NCBI RefSeq assembly: GCF_023701695.1
Contig: NZ_JAJOZC010000001.1
Span: 2,666,001-2,730,000 of the forward strand
Length of the DNA: 64,000 nucleotides
Direction: 5' to 3'
Source of the DNA: Streptomyces sp. RKAG290
GTDB taxonomy: Bacteria > Actinomycetota > Actinomycetes > Streptomycetales > Streptomycetaceae
In this document: one piece after another, positions 36,744 through 45,921 of the stretch
Layout: every line of letters starts with the position of its first letter
Position numbering within the stretch: position 1 is the stretch's first letter
Notes under the pieces: model-generated
What the model was told of the DNA's origin: nothing
The model's input: only the letters and a program-made list of their open reading frames with translations
Databases searched by the model: none
Made by a program: the position numbers and the translations under genes

Positions 36744-38219
36744 TCAGGCCCGTACGTCCCGCCATGCCGCCCCGATCGCCTCCGCCACGTCCTGCGCGGC
36801 GACCGGGGAGCCCTGCGAGGCGTGCCGGGCCGCGAGGCCGTGGAGGTAGGCGCCGGCCGACGCGGCGTCGCGCGGTGCGAGGCCCGCGGCGAGCAGGGAG
36901 CCGGTCAGCCCGGAGAGGACGTCGCCGCTGCCCGCGGTGGCCAGCCAGGACGTGCCGGTCGGGTTGACCCGCACGGGGGTGTGCGGGTCGTCGGTGGCGA
37001 TCAGGGTCGTCGACCCCTTGAGCAGGACGGTGGCCCGGAACCGGGTGGCGAGTTCGCGCACGGCCGCGAGCCGCCCCGCCTCGACCTCCTCGCGCGGGAC
37101 GCCGAGCAGCGCGGCGGCCTCGCCGGCGTGCGGGGTGAGGACGGTGGGTGCGGTGCGCGCCCGTACGACGGCGGCGTCCAGCAGCCGCAGCCCGTCCGCG
37201 TCGACCAGCACCGCGACATCGGCGGCCAGCACGTCGGAGACCGCCTCGACGGCCTCCGTACCGTCGCCGAGCCCCGGCCCGACGACCCACGCCTGCACGC
37301 GCCCGGCCTTCGACGGCGGGCCGGCGTGCACCAGGGTCTCCGGATGCCGCGCGATGACGGCGTCGGCGCCCGGTCCGACGTACCGCACCGCGCCCGCCCC
37401 GCCGCGCAACGCCCCGGCGACGGCCAGCACCGCAGCACCCGGGTAGCGCGCCGACCCGGCGACGATGCCGACGACACCGCGCCGGTACTTGTCGCTCTCG
37501 GCGCCCGGCACGGGCAGCAGCGCCGCCACGTCCGCGTACTGCAGCGCCTCCAGGTCGGGCACGTCCGGCAGTTCGGCGCCGAGCCCGATGTCGACGAGGT
37601 GCAGCGCGCCGGCCCGTTCAGCCGCGGGGTCGACGAGCAGGCCCGGCTTGTACGCCCCGAAGGTGACGGTCGCGTCCGCGCGCACCGCGGCGCCCCGCAC
37701 CTCGCCGGTGTCCGCCTCGACGCCGCTGGGCAGGTCGACGGCGACGACGGGCGCCCCGCGCTCCGCGTAGTGCTCCACCAGTTCGGCCGCCTCCGGCCGC
37801 AGTCCGCCGAGTCCGCCGATGCCGGTGATGCCGTCGACGACGAGGTCGATCCGCCCGCCCCAGTCGCGGTGCCGGCCCCCTGCCGGGGTCTCACCGGCGT
37901 CCACCACCCGGCCGCCCGCCGCGCGCAGCGCCGCGCTCCCGCCCTCGTGGGCCCGGCCGGGCGAGACCCGCACGGCCACCACACCGGCGCCGCGCCGGGC
38001 CAGCCGGGCGCCCGCGTAGAGGGCGTCGCCGCCGTTGTCGCCGCTGCCGACGAGCAGGACGACCCGGGAGCCGTACACCCGGCCGGCGCGGCGCAGCAGG
38101 TCGGCGCAGGCCGCCGCGAGTCCGGCGGCGGCGCGCTGCATCAGCGCGCCCTCCGGCAGCCGTGCCATGAGGGCCTGTTCGGCGGCCCGTACGGTCTCAA
38201 CGCTGTACGCAGTACGCAT
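36744..38219 (-). CDS. nnr: Bifunctional NAD(P)H-hydrate repair enzyme (epimerase + dehydratase)
   Basis: The 491-residue protein fuses the YjeF N-terminal epimerase (VLLVGSGDNGGDALYAGARL, DLPSGVEADTGEV, TVTFGAYKPGLL) with the C-terminal ADP-dependent dehydratase (GVVGIVAGSARYPGAAVLA, VVGPGLGDG, VLTPHAGEAAALLG, the catalytic TAGSGDVLSGLTGSLLA). It repairs hydrated NADH and NADPH. The chosen start MRTAYSVETVRAAEQ is the family-typical one; upstream codons in the ORF are unlikely. It lies between acpS and the DUF488 gene. Confidence 0.95.
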   Translation of the reverse strand: MRTAYSVETVRAAEQALMARLPEGALMQRAAAGLAAACADLLRRAGRVYGSRVVLLVGSGDNGGDALYAGARLARRGAGVVAVRVSPGRAHEGGSAALRAAGGRVVDAGETPAGGRHRDWGGRIDLVVDGITGIGGLGGLRPEAAELVEHYAERGAPVVAVDLPSGVEADTGEVRGAAVRADATVTFGAYKPGLLVDPAAERAGALHLVDIGLGAELPDVPDLEALQYADVAALLPVPGAESDKYRRGVVGIVAGSARYPGAAVLAVAGALRGGAGAVRYVGPGADAVIARHPETLVHAGPPSKAGRVQAWVVGPGLGDGTEAVEAVSDVLAADVAVLVDADGLRLLDAAVVRARTAPTVLTPHAGEAAALLGVPREEVEAGRLAAVRELATRFRATVLLKGSTTLIATDDPHTPVRVNPTGTSWLATAGSGDVLSGLTGSLLAAGLAPRDAASAGAYLHGLAARHASQGSPVAAQDVAEAIGAAWRDVRA

Positions 38220-38265
38220 GGCTCCAACGTACGCAGGGGAACGCGCCCTCGGCACGCGGACGTGC

Positions 38266-38634
38266 TCAGCCCTCCGCGATCACCACCGCCGACGCCACCC
38301 CCGCGTCGTGGCTCAGCGACACGTGCCACTGCCGGACGCCCAGCTCGGCCGCGCGCGCGGCGACCGTGCCGCGGACCCGCAGCCGGGGCTGCCCGGTCTC
38401 CTCGACGTACACCTCGGCGTCCGTCCACAGCAGCCCGGCGGGCGCGCCGAGCGCCTTGGCCAGGGCCTCCTTCGCGGCGAACCGGGCGGCCAGCGAGGCG
38501 ATCCCGCGCCGCTCACCGCCGGGCAGCAGCAACTCCTGCTCCACAAAGAGGCGTTGGGCCATCTGCGGCGTGCGTTCCAGCGCCGCGTCGAACCGCTCGA
38601 TCTCCGCCACATCGATCCCGACCCCGATGATCAC
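38266..38634 (-). CDS. acpS: Holo-[acyl-carrier-protein] synthase
   Basis: AcpS transfers 4'-phosphopantetheine from CoA to acyl carrier proteins. The 122-residue protein has the Mg-binding start [18 protein letters not shown] and the second signature [16 protein letters not shown], plus [19 protein letters not shown]. Size and motifs are those of the bacterial AcpS trimer. A GTG start is used. It sits 28 bases downstream of glmS in the same direction. Confidence 0.95.
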   Translation of the reverse strand: MIIGVGIDVAEIERFDAALERTPQMAQRLFVEQELLLPGGERRGIASLAARFAAKEALAKALGAPAGLLWTDAEVYVEETGQPRLRVRGTVAARAAELGVRQWHVSLSHDAGVASAVVIAEG

Positions 38635-38662
38635 GTACGTACCCTCACTGCTCGCTCACGGC

Positions 38663-40510
38663 TTACTCCACGGTGACGGACTTCGCCAGGTTGCGCGGCT
38701 GGTCCACCTCGTTGCCGCGGGCCGTCGCCAGCTCGCAGGCGAAGACCTGCAACGGCACGGTCGCGACCAGCGGCTGAAGCAGCGTAGGCGTTGCGGGGAT
38801 CCGGATCAGGTGGTCGGCGTACGGGACGACGTCCTCGTCACCCTCCTCCGCGATGACGACGGTGAGGGCGCCGCGGGCCCGGATCTCCTGGATGTTCGAC
38901 ACGATCTTGCCGTGCAGCACCGAGCGCCCGGCGGGCGAGGGCACCACGACGACGACCGGCAGACCGTCCTCGATCAGCGCGATCGGACCGTGCTTGAGCT
39001 CCCCGGCGGCGAACCCCTCGGCGTGCATGTACGCGAGTTCCTTGAGCTTCAACGCGCCTTCCAGCGCCACCGGGTAGCCGACGTGCCGGCCGAGGAAGAG
39101 CACGGTGTCGTGCCCGGCCAGCGAACGCGCCAGCGCCCGCACCGGCTCCATGGTCTCCAGGACCCGTTCGACCGAGGCGGAGATCTCCGAGAGCTGGCGG
39201 ATGACGGTACGGATCTCGTCGCCCCACTTGGTCCCGCGGATCTGGCCGAGGTACAGGGCCACGAGATAGCAGGCGACGAGCTGGGTCAGGAACGCCTTGG
39301 TCGAGGCGACGGCGACCTCGGGCCCGGCGTGCGTGTAGAGCACCGCGTCGGACTCCCGCGGGATGGTCGACCCGTTCGTGTTGCAGATGGCCAGCACCTT
39401 CGCGCCCTGCTCGCGGGCGTGCCGCAGCGCCATCAGGGTGTCCATCGTCTCGCCGGACTGCGAGATGGCGATGACGAGGGTCCGCTGGTCCAGGATCGGG
39501 TCCCGGTAGCGGAACTCGCTGGCGAGCTCGGTCTCGCAGGGGATGCGGGTCCAGTGCTCGATGGCGTACTTGGCGATCATCCCGGCGTGGAACGCGGTCC
39601 CGCAGGCGACGATCACCACCTTGTCGACCTCGCGGAGTTCGCCGGGCGTGATCCGCACCTCGTCGAGGTGGAGCGTGCCCTCCGGGTCGATCCGGCCGAG
39701 GAGGGTGTCCGTGACGGCCTTGGGCTGTTCGGCGATCTCCTTGAGCATGAAGGAGGCGTAGCCGCCCTTCTCGGCGGCGGATGCGTCCCAGTCCACGTGG
39801 TACGGCCGGACCTCGGCGGGCAGCCCGTCGAACCCGGTGACGACCACCCCTTCCCGGCGCAGCTCGACCACCTGGTCCTGGCCCAGTTCGATCGCGGACC
39901 GGGTGTGCGCGATGAACGCGGCGACGTCGGAGGCGAGGAACGCCTCGCCCTCCCCCACGCCCACCACGAGGGGCGAGTTCCGCCGGGCCCCGACCACCAC
40001 GTCGGGCGCGTCCGCGAACACGGCCACCAGCGTGAACGCCCCTTCGAGCCGCCGGCAGACCTGGCGCATCGCGTCGGCCGGGTCCGGGTTGCCCGAGTAC
40101 GCCTCGGCGAGGAGGTGGGCGACGACCTCGGTGTCGGTCTCGGACACCAGGTCGTGGCCGCGCCTGCCCAGTTCGGAGCGCAGGGCGGCGAAGTTCTCGA
40201 TGATCCCGTTGTGCACGACGGCGACGCGTCCCGCGTTGTCCAGGTGCGGATGGGCGTTGACGTCGGTGGGCCCGCCGTGGGTCGCCCAGCGGGTGTGCCC
40301 GATCCCGGCGCTCCCGGCCGGCAGCGGTCGCTCGACCAGCACCTTCTCCAGATTGACGAGCTTCCCGGCCTTCTTGGCAGCGGCCAGCCCGCCGTCCACG
40401 AGGACGGCGATCCCGGCGGAGTCGTAACCCCGGTACTCCAGACGCTTGAGGCCCGCGACGACGACGTCCTGCGCCGACTGCCCACCGACGTACCCGACGA
40501 TTCCGCACAT
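38663..40510 (-). CDS. glmS: Glutamine-fructose-6-phosphate aminotransferase (isomerising)
   Basis: GlmS makes glucosamine-6-phosphate from fructose-6-phosphate and glutamine, the entry to UDP-GlcNAc. The 615-residue protein begins MCGIVGYVGG, with Cys2 as the glutaminase nucleophile after removal of Met1. It has YRGYDSAGIA and GHTRWATHGGPTDVNAHPH in the GATase domain, then two SIS domains (ACGTAFHAGMIAKYAIE, ISQSGETMDTLMAL) and ends in KSVTVE. I see no glmS ribozyme upstream, as expected outside Firmicutes. The glmM partner lies 14 kb away. Confidence 0.97.
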   Translation of the reverse strand: MCGIVGYVGGQSAQDVVVAGLKRLEYRGYDSAGIAVLVDGGLAAAKKAGKLVNLEKVLVERPLPAGSAGIGHTRWATHGGPTDVNAHPHLDNAGRVAVVHNGIIENFAALRSELGRRGHDLVSETDTEVVAHLLAEAYSGNPDPADAMRQVCRRLEGAFTLVAVFADAPDVVVGARRNSPLVVGVGEGEAFLASDVAAFIAHTRSAIELGQDQVVELRREGVVVTGFDGLPAEVRPYHVDWDASAAEKGGYASFMLKEIAEQPKAVTDTLLGRIDPEGTLHLDEVRITPGELREVDKVVIVACGTAFHAGMIAKYAIEHWTRIPCETELASEFRYRDPILDQRTLVIAISQSGETMDTLMALRHAREQGAKVLAICNTNGSTIPRESDAVLYTHAGPEVAVASTKAFLTQLVACYLVALYLGQIRGTKWGDEIRTVIRQLSEISASVERVLETMEPVRALARSLAGHDTVLFLGRHVGYPVALEGALKLKELAYMHAEGFAAGELKHGPIALIEDGLPVVVVVPSPAGRSVLHGKIVSNIQEIRARGALTVVIAEEGDEDVVPYADHLIRIPATPTLLQPLVATVPLQVFACELATARGNEVDQPRNLAKSVTVE

Positions 40511-40546
40511 AACGGTCCCTTCGTGTTCACCTACCCCTGTTCTTCG

Positions 40547-40575
40547 CATATTCGCAGAAGGTGCACCCAAATCAA
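40547..40575 (-). promoter_or_regulatory. Candidate glmS promoter
   Basis: On the minus strand TTGATT (40575-40570) and AATATG (40552-40547) are separated by 17 bases, about 40 bases upstream of the glmS start. The region is the least GC-rich part of the gap. The -10 is a weak match. Confidence 0.4.
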
Positions 40576-40614
40576 GGCCCCGAACCGAGCCCGCTCTACA
40601 ATCCGCCCGACCCG

Positions 40615-40706
40615 CCAAGCCCGTCCGGCGCCTCCTTCAAGCCCGTCCGGCGCCTTCCTTCAAGCCCGCCCGGCGCCTTCCTTCAAGCCCGTCCGGCGAT
40701 TGAGGA
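40615..40706 (+). repeat. Tandem array of truncated intergenic-repeat units ending in a full copy
   Basis: Three units of AAGCCCGYCCGGCGCC, spaced 22-23 bases apart (starting near 40615, 40637 and 40660), are followed by a complete copy ending ATTGAGGAC at 40706. It fills most of the gap between the MFS gene and the glmS promoter. A similar ladder occurs at 63891-63979. Confidence 0.82.
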
Positions 40707-40763
40707 CACAGCGCCGCCGAAGGCGGCGCCATCCCGCCCCCGCGCCCGCCCGACTCGCCCCGC

Positions 40764-42251
40764 CTACCCCACCCGCACCGCCGCCTGCGGGACCGGCACC
40801 TCGGCGACCGGACGGGCCCGACCGGGTCCCCGTACCAGCACCAGCACCGCGACCCCCGCGACGACACCCACCACGCCGGCCACCACGGCCGCCGTGTTCA
40901 GACCGGAGGCGAACGCCGCCCGCAGCGCGTGCTCGGGCACGCCCGCAGCGCGCAGGGCCGGTGCCCCGCCGCCCGCGAGGGCGTGGGACCGGCCCTCGGT
41001 CAGCGTCTGACCCATCCGCGAGGTCAGCACCGTCCCGAACACGGCCACCCCGAAGGCGTATCCGAGCTGACGGAAGGTGTTGACCGCGCCGCCCGCCATG
41101 CCCGCCCGCTCCGGCGGAACGGCGGCGAGTGCGGCGCCCGCGAGAGCCGGGGAGACCAGGCCCGTGCCGATACCGGCGACGATCAGGCCGGGCAGCAGCG
41201 CCGGCCACGAGGAACCAGCCCCGAGCACCGCCTGGCCCAGCGTGCCGACGCCGATCAGTGCGAGCCCGACGCCGATGGTCAGCCTCGGCTGCACCCCGTG
41301 CAGCAGCCGGCCGCCGACGGCCGCCACCACGAACGCCGTCGCGGCCAGCGGAAGCACCGCCAGGCCGCCCTGGACCGGGCTCAGTCCGAGCACGGTCTGC
41401 AGCCAGATCGAGGTATACGGCAGGACGGCGAAGGCCGCCATGTTGTACGCGAGCGCCCCGGCCATCACGCCGACGAACCCCGACTTGCGGAACAACGACA
41501 GCTCCAGCAGCGGGTGTTCGACCCGCCGCTCCACCAGCACGAAGCAGAGCAGGGCCACCGCCCCGATCCCGAACGTGGCGAGCGTGCTCCCCGACGTCCA
41601 CCCCTGGCTCCCGGCCCGTACGACCCCGTACGTCGCCGCCCCCGCGAACACCGCGAAGGCCGCGGTCCCCGCCCAGTCGATCCGCCGGCCCTGCGCCCCG
41701 CGCGACTCGGGCACGGTCCTGGCCGTCAGCCAGATCGCGGCCACGCTGACCGGCAGGTTCACGAAGAAGATCCAGCGCCATCCCGGCCCCTCGGTCAGCA
41801 GCCCGCCGACCACCGGCCCGATCGCCGCCGCGCCTCCGCTCACCGCGCCCCACAGTCCGAGCGCGACGGACCGCTCCTTGCCCTGGTAGACCGAGGCGAG
41901 CAGCGGCAGCGTGGTCGCGAACATCGCGGCGGCGCCCACCCCCTGCACCCCGCGCGCGGCCACCAGCGCCATCGGCGACGACGCGAGCCCGCAGGCCAGC
42001 GAGGCGACGGCGAAGAGCACGACGCCCGCGACATGGACCCGGCGCCTGCCCAGCCGGTCCGCGGCGGCGCCGATGCCGAGCAGCAGCGCGGCCAGCGCGA
42101 GCGCGTAGCCGTCGATGACCCACTGCAGGTCGGAGAGCGATGCGTCCAGCGCGCGTGCCATGTCGGGCAGCGCCACGATGACGATCGTGACGTCGAGCAG
42201 CAGCATGAACGTCCCGAGACAGACCGCGGTGAGCGGCCCCCACTTACGCAT
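40764..42251 (-). CDS. MFS transporter, DHA2-type (14-helix drug/metabolite exporter)
   Basis: The 495-residue protein starts MRKWGPLTAVCLGTFMLLLD, with the DHA2 motif LDVTIVIVALPDMARAL, motif A GAAADRLGRRRVHVAG and motif C-like GLWGAVSGGAAAIGPVVGGLL. About 14 membrane helices are visible. Such proteins use the proton gradient to expel drugs or antibiotics, with the specific substrate unknown. GGGAGAAAA precedes the ATG. The Lrp-type regulator is divergent across 119 bases, so it may control this exporter. Confidence 0.9.
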   Translation of the reverse strand: MRKWGPLTAVCLGTFMLLLDVTIVIVALPDMARALDASLSDLQWVIDGYALALAALLLGIGAAADRLGRRRVHVAGVVLFAVASLACGLASSPMALVAARGVQGVGAAAMFATTLPLLASVYQGKERSVALGLWGAVSGGAAAIGPVVGGLLTEGPGWRWIFFVNLPVSVAAIWLTARTVPESRGAQGRRIDWAGTAAFAVFAGAATYGVVRAGSQGWTSGSTLATFGIGAVALLCFVLVERRVEHPLLELSLFRKSGFVGVMAGALAYNMAAFAVLPYTSIWLQTVLGLSPVQGGLAVLPLAATAFVVAAVGGRLLHGVQPRLTIGVGLALIGVGTLGQAVLGAGSSWPALLPGLIVAGIGTGLVSPALAGAALAAVPPERAGMAGGAVNTFRQLGYAFGVAVFGTVLTSRMGQTLTEGRSHALAGGGAPALRAAGVPEHALRAAFASGLNTAAVVAGVVGVVAGVAVLVLVRGPGRARPVAEVPVPQAAVRVG

Positions 42252-42370
42252 GTTTTTCTCCCTGTACGGCTTCGGCGTGGCCGGCGACCACTCCCGTACG
42301 ATCGAACGCGTGCGACCGGAAAGCCCAGCCAGGAATCCCTGAGCGCCGGAATCCGACACGGAAGGGGCCT

Positions 42371-43360
42371 GTGGCCATGGAATCCAACGCGGGATACGAC
42401 GCCCTCGACCTCCAGCTGCTGCACGCGCTGGAGGTGGACGCCCGCGCCCCCTTCAGCCGGATCGCCACCGTGCTCGGCGTCTCCGACCAGACGGTGGCGC
42501 GCCGGTTCCGCAGGCTGCAGACCGAGGCGGACCTGCGGGTGGTCGGCGTCCGCTGCGCCGCGGCCGAGGACTCGCTCGACCACTGGCTGCTGCGGGTGCG
42601 CTGCGCGCCCGAGGGTGCGATGGCCATCGCCGAAGCCCTGGCCAGACGCCCCGACACGTCCTGGATCGGTCTCACCTCGGGCGGTACGGAGGTGACGTGC
42701 ACGGCCAACGCGCGCACCCGGGGCCACGCCGACGACCTGCTCATCGGCAAGCTGCCGCGCACCCCGCACATCGTCGACATCCGCGCGCACCAGCTGCTGC
42801 ACCGCTTCTACGGCGGCCCGTCCGGCTGGCTCTCCAAGAGCGGCGCGCTCTCCCCCGGCCAGGCCGCCGCCCTCGCGCCCGCCCCGGCCCGGGAGAACCC
42901 GGGCCCGGCCGTGATCACCGCCGAGGACGAACCCCTGGTCGCCGCGCTGGAACAGGACGGCCGGGCCACCTACCCGGAGCTCCAGAAGGCGACCGGCCGC
43001 TCCGAGTCGGCGGTCAAGCGCCGCCTGGCCCAGCTCGTCGCCACGGGCGCGCTCTACGTCGACGTCGAGTTCGACTCGGACCAGCTCGGCTACCGCAACG
43101 TGAGCATGCTCTGCATCACCACGGCCCCCCGCGCCCTGCACACCGTGGGCGAGGAGCTCGCCACCCACCCGGAGGTCGCCTACGCGGCGGCCACCACCGG
43201 CCCGTCCAACCTGATGACGGTCGTGGTCACCCGCGACACGAGCCACCTGTACCGCTACCTGAGCGACCGCCTCGGCCGGCTGGACGGCGTCGAGCACGTG
43301 GAGACGATGCCGTTCCTGCGCCGCGTCAAGCAGCTGACGTACCGGCCGTTCCGGGGGTAG
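42371..43360 (+). CDS. Lrp/AsnC-family transcriptional regulator (double-length)
   Basis: The 329-residue protein has two Lrp-type HTH units: DALDLQLLHALEVDARAPFS ... VSDQTVARRFRRLQ near the N-terminus, and PLVAALEQDGRATYPELQKA ... SAVKRRLAQLVATGAL in the middle. A C-terminal RAM/AsnC ligand domain ends in VEHVETMPFLRRVKQLTYRP. Actinobacterial two-HTH Lrp proteins are of this length. The GTG at 42371 has GGAAGGGG upstream; an ATG two codons later is possible. It faces the MFS exporter, its likely target. Confidence 0.88.
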   Translation: MAMESNAGYDALDLQLLHALEVDARAPFSRIATVLGVSDQTVARRFRRLQTEADLRVVGVRCAAAEDSLDHWLLRVRCAPEGAMAIAEALARRPDTSWIGLTSGGTEVTCTANARTRGHADDLLIGKLPRTPHIVDIRAHQLLHRFYGGPSGWLSKSGALSPGQAAALAPAPARENPGPAVITAEDEPLVAALEQDGRATYPELQKATGRSESAVKRRLAQLVATGALYVDVEFDSDQLGYRNVSMLCITTAPRALHTVGEELATHPEVAYAAATTGPSNLMTVVVTRDTSHLYRYLSDRLGRLDGVEHVETMPFLRRVKQLTYRPFRG

Positions 43361-43380
43361 CGGGACGCGCCGATCGGTAA

Positions 43381-43415
43381 AGTAGGAATCGCTCATACTT
43401 TGAGCGGTTCCTACT
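43381..43415. promoter_or_regulatory. 15-bp inverted repeat just upstream of the DUF234-type ATPase
   Basis: AGTAGGAATCGCTCA (43381-43395) pairs with TGAGCGGTTCCTACT (43401-43415) with one mismatch and a 5-base loop. It ends 12 bases before the GTG start. It could be an operator or a hairpin in the 5' untranslated RNA close to the ribosome site. No T tract follows. Confidence 0.6.
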
Positions 43416-43427
43416 TCAGGAGATCCC

Positions 43428-44882
43428 GTGGCCTTCACCGGACGGACTCGCGAATTGAGCATCCTCGGATCGTGGCTGGAGCGTGTGGTCTCGGGGACCG
43501 GTGGCAGCGCCGGGCAGGCGCTGGTGATCAAGGGCCGACGCCGGATCGGCAAGACCCGGCTGGTGCAGGAGTTCTGTGCCCGGTCGGGTCGCCCGTACGT
43601 CTTCTTCCAGGCGACCCGCAGCCAGCCCGCTCCCCTCGCGCGGCGCGCGCTGTTCGACGCGGTCGCCGGTGGTCAGGGAATGCGGGACCACGGGGCAGCG
43701 CTGGAACACGCGGCCGCCCCCGAAGAGTGGGTCCGCACGCTGGCCGCCGTGGCGGCCACCCTGCCCGCGCACGAGCCGGTGATCCTGGTGCTGGATGAAG
43801 TCCCCTGGCTGTCGGAGGCGGATCCGGGCTTCGACGCGGCGCTCAAAACGGCGTGGGACATGCATCTGTCCGCGAAGCCGGTGCTCCTGCTGCTGCTCGG
43901 CTCCGACCTGGCGATGATGAACCGGCTCACGTCCTACGACCATCCGTTCCACGGCCGGGCAGGCCAGTACACCGTAGGACCGCTCAGCCCTGCGGACGTG
44001 CAGGACTCCACCGGACTGGACGCCGGGGCGGCGCTCGACGCCTACCTCGTCACCGGGGGCTTCCCCGAAGTGGTCACCGGCTGGCGAACCGGCGAATCGG
44101 TCGCCGGCTACCTGGACCGTCAGGTCGAGGACCCGTCATCGGTCCTGCTCACGACGGGCGAGCGCTCTCTGGCGGCGGAGTTCCCTGCCCGCCTCCAGGC
44201 AGGCAGGGTGCTCAGGGCCATCGGTTCGGGCGAGCGGGCGTTCTCCGGCATCGCGGCAAGCACGGGAGGGGCGGACGGGCGTGCCCTGGCGCACGGCACG
44301 CTCGCCCCGATACTGACCGAACTCACCGAGGCGAAGCGGATCGTGGCTGCCGACCTCCCCCTGTCCACGCAGGCGGCTCCCAAGCTGAAGCGCTACCGCA
44401 TTGCCGACACCTACCTGCGCTTCTGGCTGGCGCATCTGGAGGACGCCGTCGCGCAGGCGGAGAGAGGAAGGGGCGAGGTCTCGGCCGCACGCATTCAGCG
44501 CTCCTGGCCGTCGTGGCGGGGACGCGCCGTGGAACCGGTGATCAGGGAATCGCTGGCCCGCCAGGTCCCGGACGGCCTCTTCCCGCAGGTCACCGAGGTC
44601 GGCGGCTGGTGGAAACGGCAGAACAATCCGGAAGTCGACCTCATCGGCGCGGACGCGCAGCCGGTGGCGCGTCACGTCGCCTTCGTGGGATCGGTGAAAT
44701 GGCGTGACGAGACACCCTTCGGAACGCGTGACCTCGCCGAACTCGTCGCGTCCGCACAGCAGGTACCGGGGGCGCAGGATGCGGCTCTGGTCGCCGTCAG
44801 CAGGCGCCCCCCGACGGGTGCGGCCACCGAGGGACTGACCGCTCACTGGGGCCCGGACGACATCATCGCCGCGTGGCGATGA
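43428..44882 (+). CDS. STAND-like ATPase with DUF234 C-terminal domain
   Basis: The 484-residue protein has an archaeal-type AAA/STAND core: Walker A IKGRRRIGKTRLVQEF, Walker B PVILVLDEVPWLSEAD and LLLLLGSDLAMMNRL (sensor region). A winged-helix part follows, then the DUF234 nuclease-like tail with RIADTYLRFWLAHLED and WWKRQNNPEVDLIGAD, whose E-V-D resembles a restriction-endonuclease-like motif. Relatives are common in archaea and actinobacteria without a firm function; toxin, defence or DNA-processing roles have been suggested. The GTG at 43428 follows CAGGAGAT. It is monocistronic and headed by an inverted repeat. Confidence 0.82.
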   Translation: MAFTGRTRELSILGSWLERVVSGTGGSAGQALVIKGRRRIGKTRLVQEFCARSGRPYVFFQATRSQPAPLARRALFDAVAGGQGMRDHGAALEHAAAPEEWVRTLAAVAATLPAHEPVILVLDEVPWLSEADPGFDAALKTAWDMHLSAKPVLLLLLGSDLAMMNRLTSYDHPFHGRAGQYTVGPLSPADVQDSTGLDAGAALDAYLVTGGFPEVVTGWRTGESVAGYLDRQVEDPSSVLLTTGERSLAAEFPARLQAGRVLRAIGSGERAFSGIAASTGGADGRALAHGTLAPILTELTEAKRIVAADLPLSTQAAPKLKRYRIADTYLRFWLAHLEDAVAQAERGRGEVSAARIQRSWPSWRGRAVEPVIRESLARQVPDGLFPQVTEVGGWWKRQNNPEVDLIGADAQPVARHVAFVGSVKWRDETPFGTRDLAELVASAQQVPGAQDAALVAVSRRPPTGAATEGLTAHWGPDDIIAAWR

Positions 44883-45000
44883 CCCGCGCGAAGGGCTCCG
44901 GGTACCCGCTCCCGGCGCCGGTCTCCCCCGAACCGTCGGAACCACCGCGACGCCCCTGATCATCTATGGCGGTACATGCGAGTCGCAGGGGGGCGCAGCC

Positions 45001-45366
45001 ATGCGGAGTGACGACACGGGTGCCGAACGCAGGGGCAGGGGCGGGCCGTGGACCGCCGCCGGGGCCAATCTCCTGCTCGGGGTCTTCGCGATCTTTCCCG
45101 CCGTGTGCATCCACTGGCTGGTGACCCACTACCTGGCGAAGGACTGCGCGGCCACCGGCGGGGCCGGGTGCGACCAGGAGCCGGACATGCTCGGCTCCTT
45201 CTACCTGGAGGCCGCCGCGGCGAGCGGCCTCGCCGTCCTGGCCATGACAGTCGTGGTCGACTTCCTCATGCCGCGCCAGGAGGGCTGGCCCCTGCACACC
45301 TGGCTCGGGATGACGGTACTGATCCCCGTCCCCTTCTTCGCCGGTCTGGCGCTAGGCCGATTCTGA
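45001..45366 (+). CDS. Small membrane protein, unknown function
   Basis: The 121-residue protein has three hydrophobic segments, near residues 17-42 (GANLLLGVFAIFPAVCIHWL), 70-90 and 100-120. Between the first two there is a loop with two cysteines (DCAATGGAGCDQE) that could form an extracytoplasmic disulfide. There is no known domain. The ATG follows AGGGGGGCGCA. I cannot suggest a role. Confidence 0.65.
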   Translation: MRSDDTGAERRGRGGPWTAAGANLLLGVFAIFPAVCIHWLVTHYLAKDCAATGGAGCDQEPDMLGSFYLEAAAASGLAVLAMTVVVDFLMPRQEGWPLHTWLGMTVLIPVPFFAGLALGRF

Positions 45367-45497
45367 ACGGACGGCCGGACGGACCGCCGGAAGGACCGCC
45401 GGAAAAACTTCGCGGACGATGTAGAGAACCGCTCGGCGGCCCCGTTCATGGGGTGAGAGCGTCGCAACGGCGCCGGAGAAACGACCGAGGAGTCCCC

Positions 45498-45899
45498 ATG
45501 CCGAAGTTCATGCTGATGGTCAACCACGACGGCGGAGTGTTCGAGGAGCCGATGGACAAGTGGGCGCCCGGCGATGTGGCAGCGCACTTCAACTACTACG
45601 AGGCGCTCTCGAAGGAGCTGACCGAGAGCGGCGAGATGGTCTCCTTCACCGCCCTCGCCGACCCGAGCCAGGCCAAGATCGTACGGGCGGACGGCACCGC
45701 GGCCCCGATGGTGACGGACGGCCCGTTCGCCGAGTTCAAGGAGTTCCTGGCCGGGTTCAACGTCTTCGACGTCGAGTCCGAGGAGCGCGCCCTGGAGATC
45801 GCCGCCCGCATCTCCGCGGTCCCCGGTCCGGGCGGCGTACCGACCCAGCAGCCCGTCGAGGTCCGCCAGGTGATGACCGAGTCCGAGAGCGAACTCTGA
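45498..45899 (+). CDS. YciI-related DGPF-domain protein
   Basis: The 133-residue protein MPKFMLMVNHDGGVFEEPMD ... VTDGPFAEFKEFLAGFNVFD belongs to the YCII/DGPF family. Unlike the copy at 28813 it has no sigma factor beside it and I see no TGTCGA motif upstream, so it may be controlled otherwise. The ATG at 45498 follows CCGAGGAGTCCCC, a good RBS; the long open frame upstream is spurious. A strong hairpin follows. Confidence 0.87.
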   Translation: MPKFMLMVNHDGGVFEEPMDKWAPGDVAAHFNYYEALSKELTESGEMVSFTALADPSQAKIVRADGTAAPMVTDGPFAEFKEFLAGFNVFDVESEERALEIAARISAVPGPGGVPTQQPVEVRQVMTESESEL

Positions 45900-45921
45900 C
45901 CCGGCCCCGCCCCGTCATGCA

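Noticed and set aside
33003..38630. A 1875-codon open frame on the plus strand
   Set aside because: It is antisense to tsaE, the hydrolase, alr, DUF488 and nnr. Long antisense frames are expected from codon bias at this GC, and it has no domain or RBS.
40511..40763. glmS ribozyme upstream of glmS
   Set aside because: The gap holds only a weak promoter and interspersed repeats; the ribozyme core is absent, as expected in actinobacteria.
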